Assembly: GCA_913065125.1 (NCBI GenBank)
Contig: CAJYAG010000001.1
Location: forward strand, 434,001-498,000
Source: an uncultured Flavobacteriaceae bacterium
Lineage (GTDB): Bacteria; Bacteroidota; Bacteroidia; Flavobacteriales; Flavobacteriaceae
Reading direction: 5' to 3'
DNA length: 64,000 nt
Shown: piece by piece, positions 1 through 8,166 of the stretch
Layout of the letters: every line of letters begins with the position of its first letter
Position numbering within the stretch: position 1 is the stretch's first letter
Translations under genes and position numbers: made by a program
The notes under the pieces: generated by a model
What the model saw: the letters and a program-made list of their open reading frames with translations, nothing else
Databases searched by the model: none
What the model was told of the DNA's origin: nothing

Positions 1-12
1 TAAAAAACTTGT

Positions 13-72
13 TAAAAAAAGAAAACCTGCAACTGATGCTGAAATAAATTCAGCACAAGAATTACAGGTTTT
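13..72 (-). terminator. Probable terminator after fabG
   Basis: Read on the minus strand just past the fabG stop, an outer stem (AAACCTGTAA with TTGCAGGTTT) encloses an inner TGCTGAA/TTCAGCA stem. A run of T follows at about 20-13. This fits a rho-independent terminator. The window edge prevents seeing what lies beyond. Confidence 0.5.
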
Positions 73-95
73 ATATAATTTACGATACTCTCTTA

Positions 96-839
96 TTAGT
101 TCATTCCACCATCAACAGATAATGTTTGTCCGGTAATGTAAGCACTCATATCAGAAGCTAAAAACACACACGCATTTGCAATATCGTCTGGCGTTCCGCC
201 ACGTTTTAACGGAATGGCATCTCTCCAACCTTGTACAGTTGCTTCGTCTAACTTTCCTGTCATTTCTGTTTCAATAAAACCTGGTGCAATAACGTTAGAT
301 CTAATGTTTCTAGAACCTAACTCTAAAGCTACAGATTTAGAAAACCCAACAATTCCTGCTTTAGAAGCTGCATAATTTGCTTGTCCGGCATTTCCTTTTA
401 AACCAACTACAGAACTCATATTTATAATTGAACCGTTACGTTGTTTCATCATCGGACGAATTACCGCTTTGGTTAAGTTGAAAACAGATTTTAAGTTTAC
501 TTCAATTACTTTATCAAAATCGGCTTCAGAAATACGCATTAACAAGTTGTCTTTTGTAATTCCTGCATTGTTTACTAAAATATCGATGGTTCCAAATTCT
601 TTTAAAACATCAGCAGCCAATTCTTGAGCAGCATCAAAAATAGCAGCATTTGATTGGTATCCTTTTGCGTTTACACCTAATGCTTTTAATTCATTTTCTA
701 ATGCATTTGCAGCATCCACTGAAGAACTGTATGTAAATGCAACATTTGCTCCTTGTTGTGCAAACATCACAGCAATTCCTCTTCCAATTCCTCTTGTTGC
801 ACCAGTAATTATGGCTGTTTTATTTTCTAGTAGTTTCAT
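96..839 (-). CDS. fabG: 3-oxoacyl-[acyl-carrier-protein] reductase FabG
   Basis: NADPH-dependent reductase of the fatty acid elongation cycle, cytoplasmic, converting 3-oxoacyl-ACP to 3-hydroxyacyl-ACP. The 247 residues match the family length and form one short-chain dehydrogenase Rossmann domain. Visible are TGATRGIG (12-19) for the cofactor, NNAG (90-93), and the catalytic tetrad Asn115, Ser143, Tyr156, Lys160. The C-terminus ends in the usual SVDGGMN. It has its own terminator downstream, and a terminator-like hairpin separates it from sucD, so it is probably monocistronic. Many SDR paralogues exist, but the length and motifs fit FabG well. Confidence 0.93.
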   Translation of the reverse strand: MKLLENKTAIITGATRGIGRGIAVMFAQQGANVAFTYSSSVDAANALENELKALGVNAKGYQSNAAIFDAAQELAADVLKEFGTIDILVNNAGITKDNLLMRISEADFDKVIEVNLKSVFNLTKAVIRPMMKQRNGSIINMSSVVGLKGNAGQANYAASKAGIVGFSKSVALELGSRNIRSNVIAPGFIETEMTGKLDEATVQGWRDAIPLKRGGTPDDIANACVFLASDMSAYITGQTLSVDGGMN

Positions 840-868
840 TTTTAAGTTGTTTGATTTCTATTTTGATT

Positions 869-876
869 CAAATATA
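869..876 (-). promoter_or_regulatory. Possible -7 box for fabG
   Basis: TATATTTG on the minus strand matches the Bacteroidota -7 consensus TAnnTTTG, about 30 bp before the fabG ATG. No clear -33 TTG sits at the right spacing, so support is partial. Confidence 0.4.
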
Positions 877-915
877 CTAATCTTTCTCTTTTTATAATGA
901 ATGGTTTTTTATTGT

Positions 916-963
916 AAAAATTCCCGTAAAACTGAATTATTATCAGTAAAAACGGGAATTTTT
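916..963 (-). terminator. Terminator after sucD
   Basis: A long hairpin (AAAAATTCCCGT pairing with ACGGGAATTTTT, plus an inner ACTGA/TCAGT stem) lies 24 bp after the sucD stop. On the minus strand it ends in a T-rich run. It separates sucD from fabG. Confidence 0.8.
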
Positions 964-986
964 TATAAAATAGCTACGTGTTTTAA

Positions 987-1862
987 TTATTTATTTAAAA
1001 CACTAGCAATCATTTCTCCTATTTTTGCTGGAGATTCAACAACGTGAATTCCGTTTTCAGCTAAAATTTTCATTTTTGCTTGCGCCGTGTCATCAGCTCC
1101 TCCAACAATTGCACCAGCATGTCCCATTGTTCTTCCTGCCGGAGCAGTTTGTCCAGCTATAAAGCCAACAACTGGCTTTCTGTTTCCATCAGCCTTAATC
1201 CATTTAGCAGCATCAGCTTCTAATTGACCTCCAATTTCTCCAATCATTACAATTGCTTCTGTTTCGTCATCATTCATTAATAATTCAACAGCTTCTTTAG
1301 TAGTTGTTCCAATAATTGGATCTCCACCAATTCCAATTGCGGTAGTAATTCCGTACCCTTGTTTTACAACTTGATCAGCTGCTTCATAGGTTAATGTTCC
1401 TGATTTAGAAACAATTCCAACTTTTCCTTTTTTAAAGATAAAACCTGGCATAATACCAACTTTAGCTTCGTCTGGAGTAATAACTCCTGGACAGTTTGGC
1501 CCAATTAATGTACATGCTTTATTTTCTAAATATGCTTTTACTTTTACCATATCAGCAGTAGGAATTCCTTCTGTAATACAGATAATTACTTTAATTCCTG
1601 CATCTGCAGCTTCCATGATTGCATCAGCAGCAAAAGCTGGTGGCACAAAAATAATTGAAGTATCTGCTCCTGCTTTATCAACAGAGTCAGCAACAGTATT
1701 AAAAACAGGTCTTCCTAAATGTTCTTGACCACCTTTACCTGGAGTAACTCCTCCAACTACATTAGTTCCGTAATCAATCATTTGACCGGCATGAAAAGTT
1801 CCTTCGCTACCAGTAAAACCTTGCACTATAATTTTTGAATCTTTATTTACTAAAACGCTCAT
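987..1862 (-). CDS. sucD: Succinyl-CoA ligase (ADP-forming) alpha subunit
   Basis: TCA-cycle enzyme subunit that binds CoA and carries the phosphohistidine, interconverting succinyl-CoA and succinate with nucleotide phosphorylation. It needs the SucC beta subunit, which is not in this window. The 291 residues match the family. The CoA-binding Rossmann part (GFTGSEGTFHAGQ at 15-27) is followed by the ligase domain with GPNCPG (121-126). The active-site His248 sits in TMGHAGAIVGG. Separation from sucC is common in Bacteroidota. Its own promoter lies about 60 bp upstream and a strong hairpin follows it. Confidence 0.96.
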   Translation of the reverse strand: MSVLVNKDSKIIVQGFTGSEGTFHAGQMIDYGTNVVGGVTPGKGGQEHLGRPVFNTVADSVDKAGADTSIIFVPPAFAADAIMEAADAGIKVIICITEGIPTADMVKVKAYLENKACTLIGPNCPGVITPDEAKVGIMPGFIFKKGKVGIVSKSGTLTYEAADQVVKQGYGITTAIGIGGDPIIGTTTKEAVELLMNDDETEAIVMIGEIGGQLEADAAKWIKADGNRKPVVGFIAGQTAPAGRTMGHAGAIVGGADDTAQAKMKILAENGIHVVESPAKIGEMIASVLNK

Positions 1863-1920
1863 TTGTATGTTTTTTCTCTTGTTAAATATTCAATTGAAAT
1901 TCAATTGTTTTTAGACGACA

Positions 1921-1951
1921 CAAAAATAACTCTTTTTATATCGTTATACAA
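1921..1951 (-). promoter_or_regulatory. Promoter of sucD, Bacteroidota type
   Basis: On the minus strand a TTG (1951-1949) is followed after 20 bp by TATTTTTG (1928-1921). This matches the -33 TTG / N19-21 / -7 TAnnTTTG architecture of the primary sigma factor of this phylum. The implied leader before the sucD ATG is about 50 nt. Confidence 0.65.
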
Positions 1952-1962
1952 CGAATTTTGAA

Positions 1963-2883
1963 TCACTTTTTTTGATTGTTTGTGATATTCTTAAGGTAAA
2001 TCGTTTCTCGCAATTTTTGGCGATATTCAACAGGAGGTGTTCCGAAATATGTATTCTTTTTTAACGACCTAGTGACCCCAGTTTGGGCCATAACAACAGT
2101 TCCTTTTTCAATTGTAATTCCACTAGTTACACCAACTTGCCCCCAAATAGTTACCTCATCTTCTACAATTGTACAACCTGCAATTCCTGTTTGCGCAGCA
2201 ATTAAACATTTTTCGCCGATCACTGTATCGTGGCCAATATGGACGTGATTATCTATCTTAGTTCCTTTCTTAATAGTTGTATCTCCGGTTACTCCTTTGT
2301 CAATAGTACAAGAAGCCCCTAAATCTACATTATCTTCTAAAACAACACGACCACCCGAAAGTAATTTGTCAAAACCAGTTTCTCTATTTTTATAATAAAA
2401 AGCATCAGAGCCCAAAACCGTATTTGCATGTATCGTTACATTGTTTCCAATAACACAATTATCATAAATTGTTACATTTGGGTGAATGATACAATTATCC
2501 CCAATTTGCACGTTGTTCCCAATAAATGCATTTGGTTGAATTATGGTATTCTTTCCAATTATTGCTGAACCAGAAATACTAACTTTTGATGCAATAAAAG
2601 GATTAAAATGATTGGTTATTTTGTTAAAATCACGAAAAGGGTCCTCAGAAATTAATAGTGCCTTCCCATCAGGGCAATCTACTCTTTTGTTAATTAAAAC
2701 AATGGTAGCAGCAGATTTTAGTGCCTTATCATAATACTTTGGATGGTCAACAAAAACAATGTCACCTTTTTCTACAACGTGAATTTCATTAATTCCAAGG
2801 ATTTCAAAATTTTTATCTCCTACAAAATCAACTTCCAAAAGCGAAGCAATTTGTTGTAAAGTTTGCGGTTTGTTGAATTTCAT
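1963..2883 (-). CDS. LpxD-like hexapeptide acyltransferase (second copy)
   Basis: UDP-3-O-acylglucosamine N-acyltransferase-like protein of 306 residues. It has an LpxD-type N-terminal domain (about 1-95) and then a left-handed beta-helix of hexapeptide repeats (about 100-285). The position matching the catalytic His of LpxD is His218, in HVHIGHD. A longer reading with 15 extra residues is possible, but the ATG at 2883 gives the family-like start MKFNKPQTLQQIA. It lies at the end of the lipid A block, just after efp, and is a paralogue of lpxD at 5715-6746. Whether it acylates the same lipid A precursor or another nucleotide sugar cannot be told from sequence. Confidence 0.75.
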   Translation of the reverse strand: MKFNKPQTLQQIASLLEVDFVGDKNFEILGINEIHVVEKGDIVFVDHPKYYDKALKSAATIVLINKRVDCPDGKALLISEDPFRDFNKITNHFNPFIASKVSISGSAIIGKNTIIQPNAFIGNNVQIGDNCIIHPNVTIYDNCVIGNNVTIHANTVLGSDAFYYKNRETGFDKLLSGGRVVLEDNVDLGASCTIDKGVTGDTTIKKGTKIDNHVHIGHDTVIGEKCLIAAQTGIAGCTIVEDEVTIWGQVGVTSGITIEKGTVVMAQTGVTRSLKKNTYFGTPPVEYRQKLRETIYLKNITNNQKK

Positions 2884-2947
2884 TTTTTGTATTTGGCTGT
2901 TTGATTTTAACAATATGCCTAGGTTCAAAGCTTAATGCTTGTAGTTA

Positions 2948-3514
2948 TTATTCTTTGATACGCTCTTGATATGATCCTTTTGTTGTTTCTATCTTGATTT
3001 TATCTCCTTCATTTATAAATAAAGGTACATTTACAATTGCACCTGTTTCAACTGTTGCAGGTTTTGTTGCATTCGTTGCTGTGTTTCCTTTAACTCCTGG
3101 CTCTGTATGTGTAACTTCTAGAATTACACTAGCTGGCATTTCTACAGAAAGTGGCATATTATCTTCTGAATTGATAATAATGGTAACGATTTCTCCTTCT
3201 TTCATTAACCCTGGGTTATCAAGGGCAGCTTCTAATAAACGAATCTGAGAATAATCTTGTTCATTCATAAAGTGATAAAACTCTCCATCATGATATAAAA
3301 ATTGAAACTTATGTGTTTCTACACGAACATCGTCTATTTTTCTTCCTGCAGGAAATGTATTGTCGATGGTTTTTCCGTTGGTTACACTTTTTAATTTGGT
3401 TCTTACAAATGCTGGACCTTTACCTGGTTTTACATGTAAAAATTCAATTATTTTATAAATATCATTATTGTATCTAATGCATAATCCGTTTCTAATATCT
3501 GATGTTGTTGCCAT
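2948..3514 (-). CDS. efp: Translation elongation factor P
   Basis: Relieves ribosomes stalled at proline runs. The 188 residues are the normal size: an N-terminal KOW-like domain followed by two OB-fold domains. The conserved tip loop reads KPGKGPAF, with the residue that enters the peptidyl-transferase centre at Lys32. The lysine-modifying enzyme is not visible here. It sits inside the lipid A block, 22 bp after lpxA, an arrangement I know from other Flavobacteriia. ATG start. Confidence 0.96.
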   Translation of the reverse strand: MATTSDIRNGLCIRYNNDIYKIIEFLHVKPGKGPAFVRTKLKSVTNGKTIDNTFPAGRKIDDVRVETHKFQFLYHDGEFYHFMNEQDYSQIRLLEAALDNPGLMKEGEIVTIIINSEDNMPLSVEMPASVILEVTHTEPGVKGNTATNATKPATVETGAIVNVPLFINEGDKIKIETTKGSYQERIKE

Positions 3515-3536
3515 TTATATTTTTTTTTAGTATTAT

Positions 3537-4319
3537 TTATCCTGCAGTATACCCTTTCATAATTCCTCTTTGAGAGTTTTTTATGAACAGCATTATTTCG
3601 TCTCTTTCTGGTGTTGCTTCCATTTCAGCCTCGATAATTTCGATAGCTTGCGTAGTATTGTAATTTTTTTGATATAAGATTCTGTAAATATCTTGAATCT
3701 CTTTAATTTTTGATGAAGGAAAACCTCTTCTTCTTAATCCGACAGAATTAATTCCGACATAAGACAGTGGTTCTTTTGCTGCTTTTGTATAAGGTGGAAC
3801 GTCTTTTCTAACTAAAGAACCACCAGAAATCATTGCATGATCTCCAATTTGAATAAATTGATGTATTGCAGATAAACCACCTAAAACGGCATATTCTCCA
3901 ACAACTACATGTCCGCCTAATAAAACACCATTTACAATAATTGCATTGTTACCAACAATACAATCATGAGCAATATGTGCAGCTGCCATAATTAAACAAT
4001 TATCACCAACAACTGTTTTACCTCTGTCGTTTGTTCCTCTATTTATAGTTACACATTCTCTAATTGTAGTATTGTCTCCAATTACTGTTAAAGAATCTTC
4101 GCCTTCAAATTTAAGATCTTGTGGTATTGCTGAAATAACAGATCCAGGAAAAATTCTACAATTTTTTCCAATTCTTGCTCCTTCCATGATGGTTACATTA
4201 GAGCCTATCCATGTTCCTGAGCCAATTTCTACATCATTATTAATTGTTGTAAATGGTTCTACAACTACATTTCTTGCAATTTTTGCCTGTGGATGTATGT
4301 ATGCTAAAGGTTGATTCAT
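3537..4319 (-). CDS. lpxA: Acyl-ACP--UDP-N-acetylglucosamine O-acyltransferase LpxA
   Basis: First step of lipid A synthesis in the cytoplasm: transfer of a 3-hydroxyacyl chain from ACP to the 3-hydroxyl of UDP-GlcNAc. The 260 residues comprise a hexapeptide left-handed helix (about 10-190) and the characteristic C-terminal helical domain containing GINSVGLRRRGF. The catalytic base is His118 in HIAHDC. It starts 4 bp after the lpxC-fabZ stop, indicating translational coupling. Together with LpxC and LpxD it supplies the first three steps. Confidence 0.96.
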   Translation of the reverse strand: MNQPLAYIHPQAKIARNVVVEPFTTINNDVEIGSGTWIGSNVTIMEGARIGKNCRIFPGSVISAIPQDLKFEGEDSLTVIGDNTTIRECVTINRGTNDRGKTVVGDNCLIMAAAHIAHDCIVGNNAIIVNGVLLGGHVVVGEYAVLGGLSAIHQFIQIGDHAMISGGSLVRKDVPPYTKAAKEPLSYVGINSVGLRRRGFPSSKIKEIQDIYRILYQKNYNTTQAIEIIEAEMEATPERDEIMLFIKNSQRGIMKGYTAG

Positions 4320-4323
4320 GTTG

Positions 4324-5715
4324 TTATTTTTTTGCTATTTGCGCCATTAACTCTGCTTCTACTACTAACTTTCCGTTTGCGTAACCATATGCTTGCATAT
4401 GACAAATACCTCTTCTTATAGGCGAAATTAATTCACATTTAAATATTAATGTATCTCCTGGCAATACTTTTTGTTTAAATTTAACATTATCCATTTTCAT
4501 GAAATAAGTCAAATAATTCTCTGGATCTGGAACCGTACTTAACACTAAAACTCCACCACATTGCGCCATCGCCTCAACCTGTAAAACTCCTGGCATTACT
4601 GGTGCTCCAGGGAAATGTCCAACAAAGAAATTTTCATTCATTGTTACATTCTTCATTCCAACTACATGCTTATCAGAAAGTTCTAAAATTCTATCAATCA
4701 ATAAAAAAGGTGGTCTATGAGGAAGGATGTCCATTATTTGATGGATATCCATTAATGGAGGTTGATTTAAATCAATCTGTGGTACGTTATTTCTTTTTTC
4801 TGCTTTAATAATTTTAGACAATTTTTTAGCAAATTGTGTATTCACTAAATGTCCTGGTTTGTTTGCAATAACTTTTCCTCTAATTCTAATTCCTGTTAAA
4901 GCTAGATCTCCAATTACATCTAATAGTTTATGTCGAGCAGCTTCATTTGCCCAATGCAAATTTAAATTGTCTAAAATACCGTTAGATTGTACAGCGATGT
5001 CTTCTTTCTTAAAAGCTTTTTTTAATCTACCCATTGTTTCTGCAGATAATTCTTTATCTACATATACGATAGCATTGTTTAAATCGCCTCCTTTTATTAA
5101 ATCATTTTCTAATAGCATTTCAATTTCGTGTAAAAAACTGAAGGTTCTTGCAGCAGCAATTTCTTCTTTAAAATCTGAAATATGTTGTAATGTAGCATTC
5201 TGAGTTCCTAAAATTTTAGTCCCAAAATCAACCATTGTAGTGATTTCATATTTATCTGAAGGCATTAAAATAATTTCGCTTCCAGATACTTCATCTCTAT
5301 AAGAAATAATGTCTTTAACGATATATTCTTTTATTGCAGCATCTTGTTCTTCTATTCCTGCTTTTTCGAGCGCTTCTACAAAGAACTTTGATGACCCATC
5401 CATAATTGGAGGTTCTGATGCATCAATTTCTATTAATAAGTTATCAATTCCTAAACCAACAGCAGCTGCTAACACATGTTCTGAAGTCTGAATCTGAACG
5501 CCGTTTTTTTCAAGGTTAGTTCCTCTTTGTGTATTTACAACAAACTCTGCTTTAGCTGCAATTATGGGCTCGCCTTCTAAATCTACTCGCGCAAATGCAT
5601 AACCATGATTTATTGGTGCAGGTTTAAAAGTCATGTTTACAGTATTTCCCGTATGTAATCCTACACCAGAAAGGCTAACTTCGTTTTTTATTGTTTTTTG
5701 GTTGTTACTCATCAT
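4324..5715 (-). CDS. lpxC/fabZ: Bifunctional LpxC deacetylase / FabZ dehydratase
   Basis: Fusion of two enzymes in 463 residues, typical of Bacteroidota. The N-terminal half (about 8-300) is LpxC, the committed zinc-dependent deacetylase of lipid A synthesis. Its zinc ligands are His80, His262 and Asp266, and the catalytic His is His289. The C-terminal part (about 318-463) is FabZ, the hot-dog-fold 3-hydroxyacyl-ACP dehydratase, with HFPG His367 and Glu381. The fusion couples two enzymes that compete for 3-hydroxyacyl-ACP. Two adjacent ATGs exist (5715 and 5712); the first overlaps the lpxD stop by one base. Confidence 0.96.
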   Translation of the reverse strand: MMSNNQKTIKNEVSLSGVGLHTGNTVNMTFKPAPINHGYAFARVDLEGEPIIAAKAEFVVNTQRGTNLEKNGVQIQTSEHVLAAAVGLGIDNLLIEIDASEPPIMDGSSKFFVEALEKAGIEEQDAAIKEYIVKDIISYRDEVSGSEIILMPSDKYEITTMVDFGTKILGTQNATLQHISDFKEEIAAARTFSFLHEIEMLLENDLIKGGDLNNAIVYVDKELSAETMGRLKKAFKKEDIAVQSNGILDNLNLHWANEAARHKLLDVIGDLALTGIRIRGKVIANKPGHLVNTQFAKKLSKIIKAEKRNNVPQIDLNQPPLMDIHQIMDILPHRPPFLLIDRILELSDKHVVGMKNVTMNENFFVGHFPGAPVMPGVLQVEAMAQCGGVLVLSTVPDPENYLTYFMKMDNVKFKQKVLPGDTLIFKCELISPIRRGICHMQAYGYANGKLVVEAELMAQIAKK

Positions 5716-6746
5716 TATTCACTTTGAGTGTTTATATTTTTTTCTAAATTATGTATTGTTTTTACCAAATCTGGTAATTTTCTAAAATAAACATATGATT
5801 TATTGAATTTTGAAAATTCAAATGCTGGAGTTCCCATAACAGCGATATTACCTTTTATGTTTTTGGTAACTCCAGATTGAGCACCAATTTTTACGTTATC
5901 TCCAATTTTAATATGACCTGCAACACCAACTTGTCCACCAATCATACAATTTTTTCCAATTTTGGTAGAACCTGAAACTCCTGTTTGAGCAGCAATAACT
6001 GTATTCTCACCTATTTCTACATTATGTGCAATTTGTATTTGATTGTCTAATTTTACACCTTTTCTTATAATGGTTGAACCTAAAGTAGCTCTATCAATTG
6101 TGGTTGCAGAACCAATATCAACATTATCTTCTATAATAACATTTCCGGTTTGTGGAACTTTATTATAAGAGCCTTCTTTATTTGGCGCAAATCCAAATCC
6201 GTCTGAACCAATAATAACTCCAGAATGAATAACACAATTGTTACCAATCTGACTTTCTGAATATATTTTTACACCCGAAAAAAGGATGCAATTATTTCCT
6301 ACAACAACATTATCTCCTATGTATACATTTGGATAAATTTTTACATTTTCTCCAATTGTAACATTTTCTCCGATATAAGCAAACGCTCCAATATATTCGT
6401 TAGAACCAATTACTGCTGTAGACGAAATAAAATGTGGTTGTTCTCTACCTGTTTTGTTATTTTTTACTTCATTGTAAAACTCCAACACTTTAGAAAAAGC
6501 AGAATATGCGTCTTCAACTTTTATCAAAGTGGTTTCTGTTTCCTTTTCCGGAAAAAAACTTTTATTAACAATTGTAATAGAAGCTTTTGTTGTATATAAA
6601 TATGGATTGTATTTTGGATTGGATAAAAAAGTAAGGCTACCTTTTTCTCCTTCTTCAATTTTAGATAGTTTAGAGACTTCAGCATTTGGGTTTCCAACGA
6701 TGTCTCCTTCTAAAATTTCCGCTATTTGTTGCGCTGTAAAATTCAT
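5715..6746 (-). CDS. lpxD: UDP-3-O-acylglucosamine N-acyltransferase LpxD
   Basis: Third step of lipid A synthesis: adds the second 3-hydroxyacyl chain to the 2-amino group. The 343 residues show the uridine-binding N-terminal domain (about 1-105), the hexapeptide beta-helix (about 108-310) and a short C-terminal helix, which is the full LpxD plan. The catalytic His is His241 in IQIAHNVEIGE. I chose the ATG at 6746 (MNFTAQQIAEIL) over a TTG three codons upstream. It is coupled to lpxC-fabZ by a one-base stop/start overlap. Confidence 0.94.
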   Translation of the reverse strand: MNFTAQQIAEILEGDIVGNPNAEVSKLSKIEEGEKGSLTFLSNPKYNPYLYTTKASITIVNKSFFPEKETETTLIKVEDAYSAFSKVLEFYNEVKNNKTGREQPHFISSTAVIGSNEYIGAFAYIGENVTIGENVKIYPNVYIGDNVVVGNNCILFSGVKIYSESQIGNNCVIHSGVIIGSDGFGFAPNKEGSYNKVPQTGNVIIEDNVDIGSATTIDRATLGSTIIRKGVKLDNQIQIAHNVEIGENTVIAAQTGVSGSTKIGKNCMIGGQVGVAGHIKIGDNVKIGAQSGVTKNIKGNIAVMGTPAFEFSKFNKSYVYFRKLPDLVKTIHNLEKNINTQSE

Positions 6747-6784
6747 TATCTGCAAAAGTATGAAATTTCTTAGGATTTGGCTAA

Positions 6785-8023
6785 TTACATTTTCTTAGGA
6801 TAACACAAGTAAAATTTTTCTACTGGTTTTGTAAGTGCTTGTAAATTTAATTGATCTGATGCGGAAGCAATATCAACAGTTTTGTTATTTTTTGACAATA
6901 TTTTTATTGGATTACTAGTGTTGTACGCTTGATTGCTTACCGTTCCTTCAAAAACAAAATAATGTGTAAATTCTGGTTCAATAGTAAATTTTGAAATCAG
7001 TTTTTCAACCTGTTTATCTACTTCTTCTTTTGTAAATTTTTGATCTTGAATGTTGATTTTTAACAAATTACGATTCATAATCATATTAGACAGTTCTGAT
7101 AAAACTTTGTCAGAATGATTCGTCCATTCTTTGATGGCCGACAACACATCATAATCATCTAATTTAGAAAAAACAGCTAAAGTTTCATCTGTAAAGTTCT
7201 CTTTGGTAATTTGATTGTATAAAAAATACTGCATTGTTTTGGTTGCTGGTAATGCAACATTTTGGGTCGCTAATTCTTTAGCGCGCTGCAAAATTTTAAC
7301 CAACATATTTTCTGCAACCAAGCCTGTTTTGTGCAAATACACTTGCCAATACATCAAACGGCGAGCAATTAAAAAGTTTTCTACAGAATAAATTCCTTTT
7401 TTTTCTATCACCAATTCGTTATTAAAAACAGTCATCATGGCAATTAACCGATCAGAGCTAATGTTTCCTTCCTTAACGCCTGTATAAAAACTATCTCTTT
7501 TTAAATAATCTAAACGATCAATATCTAACTGACTTGATATTAATTGATTGAAAAATCGTCTTTTGTATTTTCCTTCAAAAATTTCGATTGCCAAACATAG
7601 TTTCCCGCCAAATTCTTCGTTGAGTTTTTTCATAAATTTCAACGAAATCTCTTCATGACTAATTCCGTTTACAATACTATGTTCTAATGCATGAGAAAAA
7701 GCGCCATGACCAATATCGTGCAACAAAATTGCGATGTACAACGCATTGGCTTCATCCTCAGAAATTTCTATTTCTTTAAAACGCAAAACTCGCACTGCTT
7801 TTTGCATTAAATGCATACAACCAATGGCATGATGAAAACGCGTATGATTTGCGCCTGGATACACTAAATTAGAAAACCCCATTTGCGTTACACGCCTTAA
7901 ACGTTGAAAGTAAGGATGTTCTATAATATCAAAAATTAAACTATTCGGAATTGTAATAAAACCGTAAATTGGGTCGTTCAATATTTTGAGTTTGTTGGTT
8001 TTTGAAGTTTTCAAGCTGTACAA
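6785..8023 (-). CDS. HD-domain phosphohydrolase (dGTPase-like)
   Basis: Cytoplasmic HD-superfamily metal-dependent phosphohydrolase of 412 residues, related to the YdhJ/SAMHD1-like dNTPase group. The metal site is visible as paired His64/His65 (RFHHAIGCMHLM) and the HD doublet His102-Asp103 in LHDIGHGAFSHALEH. The likely substrate is a nucleotide, but it cannot be fixed from sequence. No ATG is available between the upstream stop and the conserved region. TTG at 8023 (or TTG at 8014) must serve as start. It ends 39 bp before lpxD and probably leads that operon, as in related genomes. Confidence 0.85.
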   Translation of the reverse strand: MYSLKTSKTNKLKILNDPIYGFITIPNSLIFDIIEHPYFQRLRRVTQMGFSNLVYPGANHTRFHHAIGCMHLMQKAVRVLRFKEIEISEDEANALYIAILLHDIGHGAFSHALEHSIVNGISHEEISLKFMKKLNEEFGGKLCLAIEIFEGKYKRRFFNQLISSQLDIDRLDYLKRDSFYTGVKEGNISSDRLIAMMTVFNNELVIEKKGIYSVENFLIARRLMYWQVYLHKTGLVAENMLVKILQRAKELATQNVALPATKTMQYFLYNQITKENFTDETLAVFSKLDDYDVLSAIKEWTNHSDKVLSELSNMIMNRNLLKINIQDQKFTKEEVDKQVEKLISKFTIEPEFTHYFVFEGTVSNQAYNTSNPIKILSKNNKTVDIASASDQLNLQALTKPVEKFYLCYPKKM

Positions 8024-8033
8024 TTTTGTTCTG

Positions 8034-8041
8034 CAAATATA
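8034..8041 (-). promoter_or_regulatory. Possible -7 box before the HD gene
   Basis: TATATTTG on the minus strand matches TAnnTTTG and lies only 10 bp before the TTG at 8023. A transcript from it would have almost no leader. The nearest upstream TTG is 23 bp away, slightly long for a -33 box. Confidence 0.35.
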
Positions 8042-8166
8042 CTATTGTTATTGATATTTAGTTGCAAGGAAATAAAATTCTAAAAAGCATTCACTTTTAT
8101 TTAACAGCGAACTTAAAAAAAGAAGTACAAATTCAAGTATTTTAGCAATTATTAAAAACAAATCAT

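Noticed and set aside
2-130. Plus-strand open frame at the left edge (KKRKPATDAEINSAQELQ-like peptide)
   Set aside because: It runs into fabG antisense, has no visible start, and the same bases form the fabG terminator hairpin. It could be the end of a neighbouring gene but cannot be supported.
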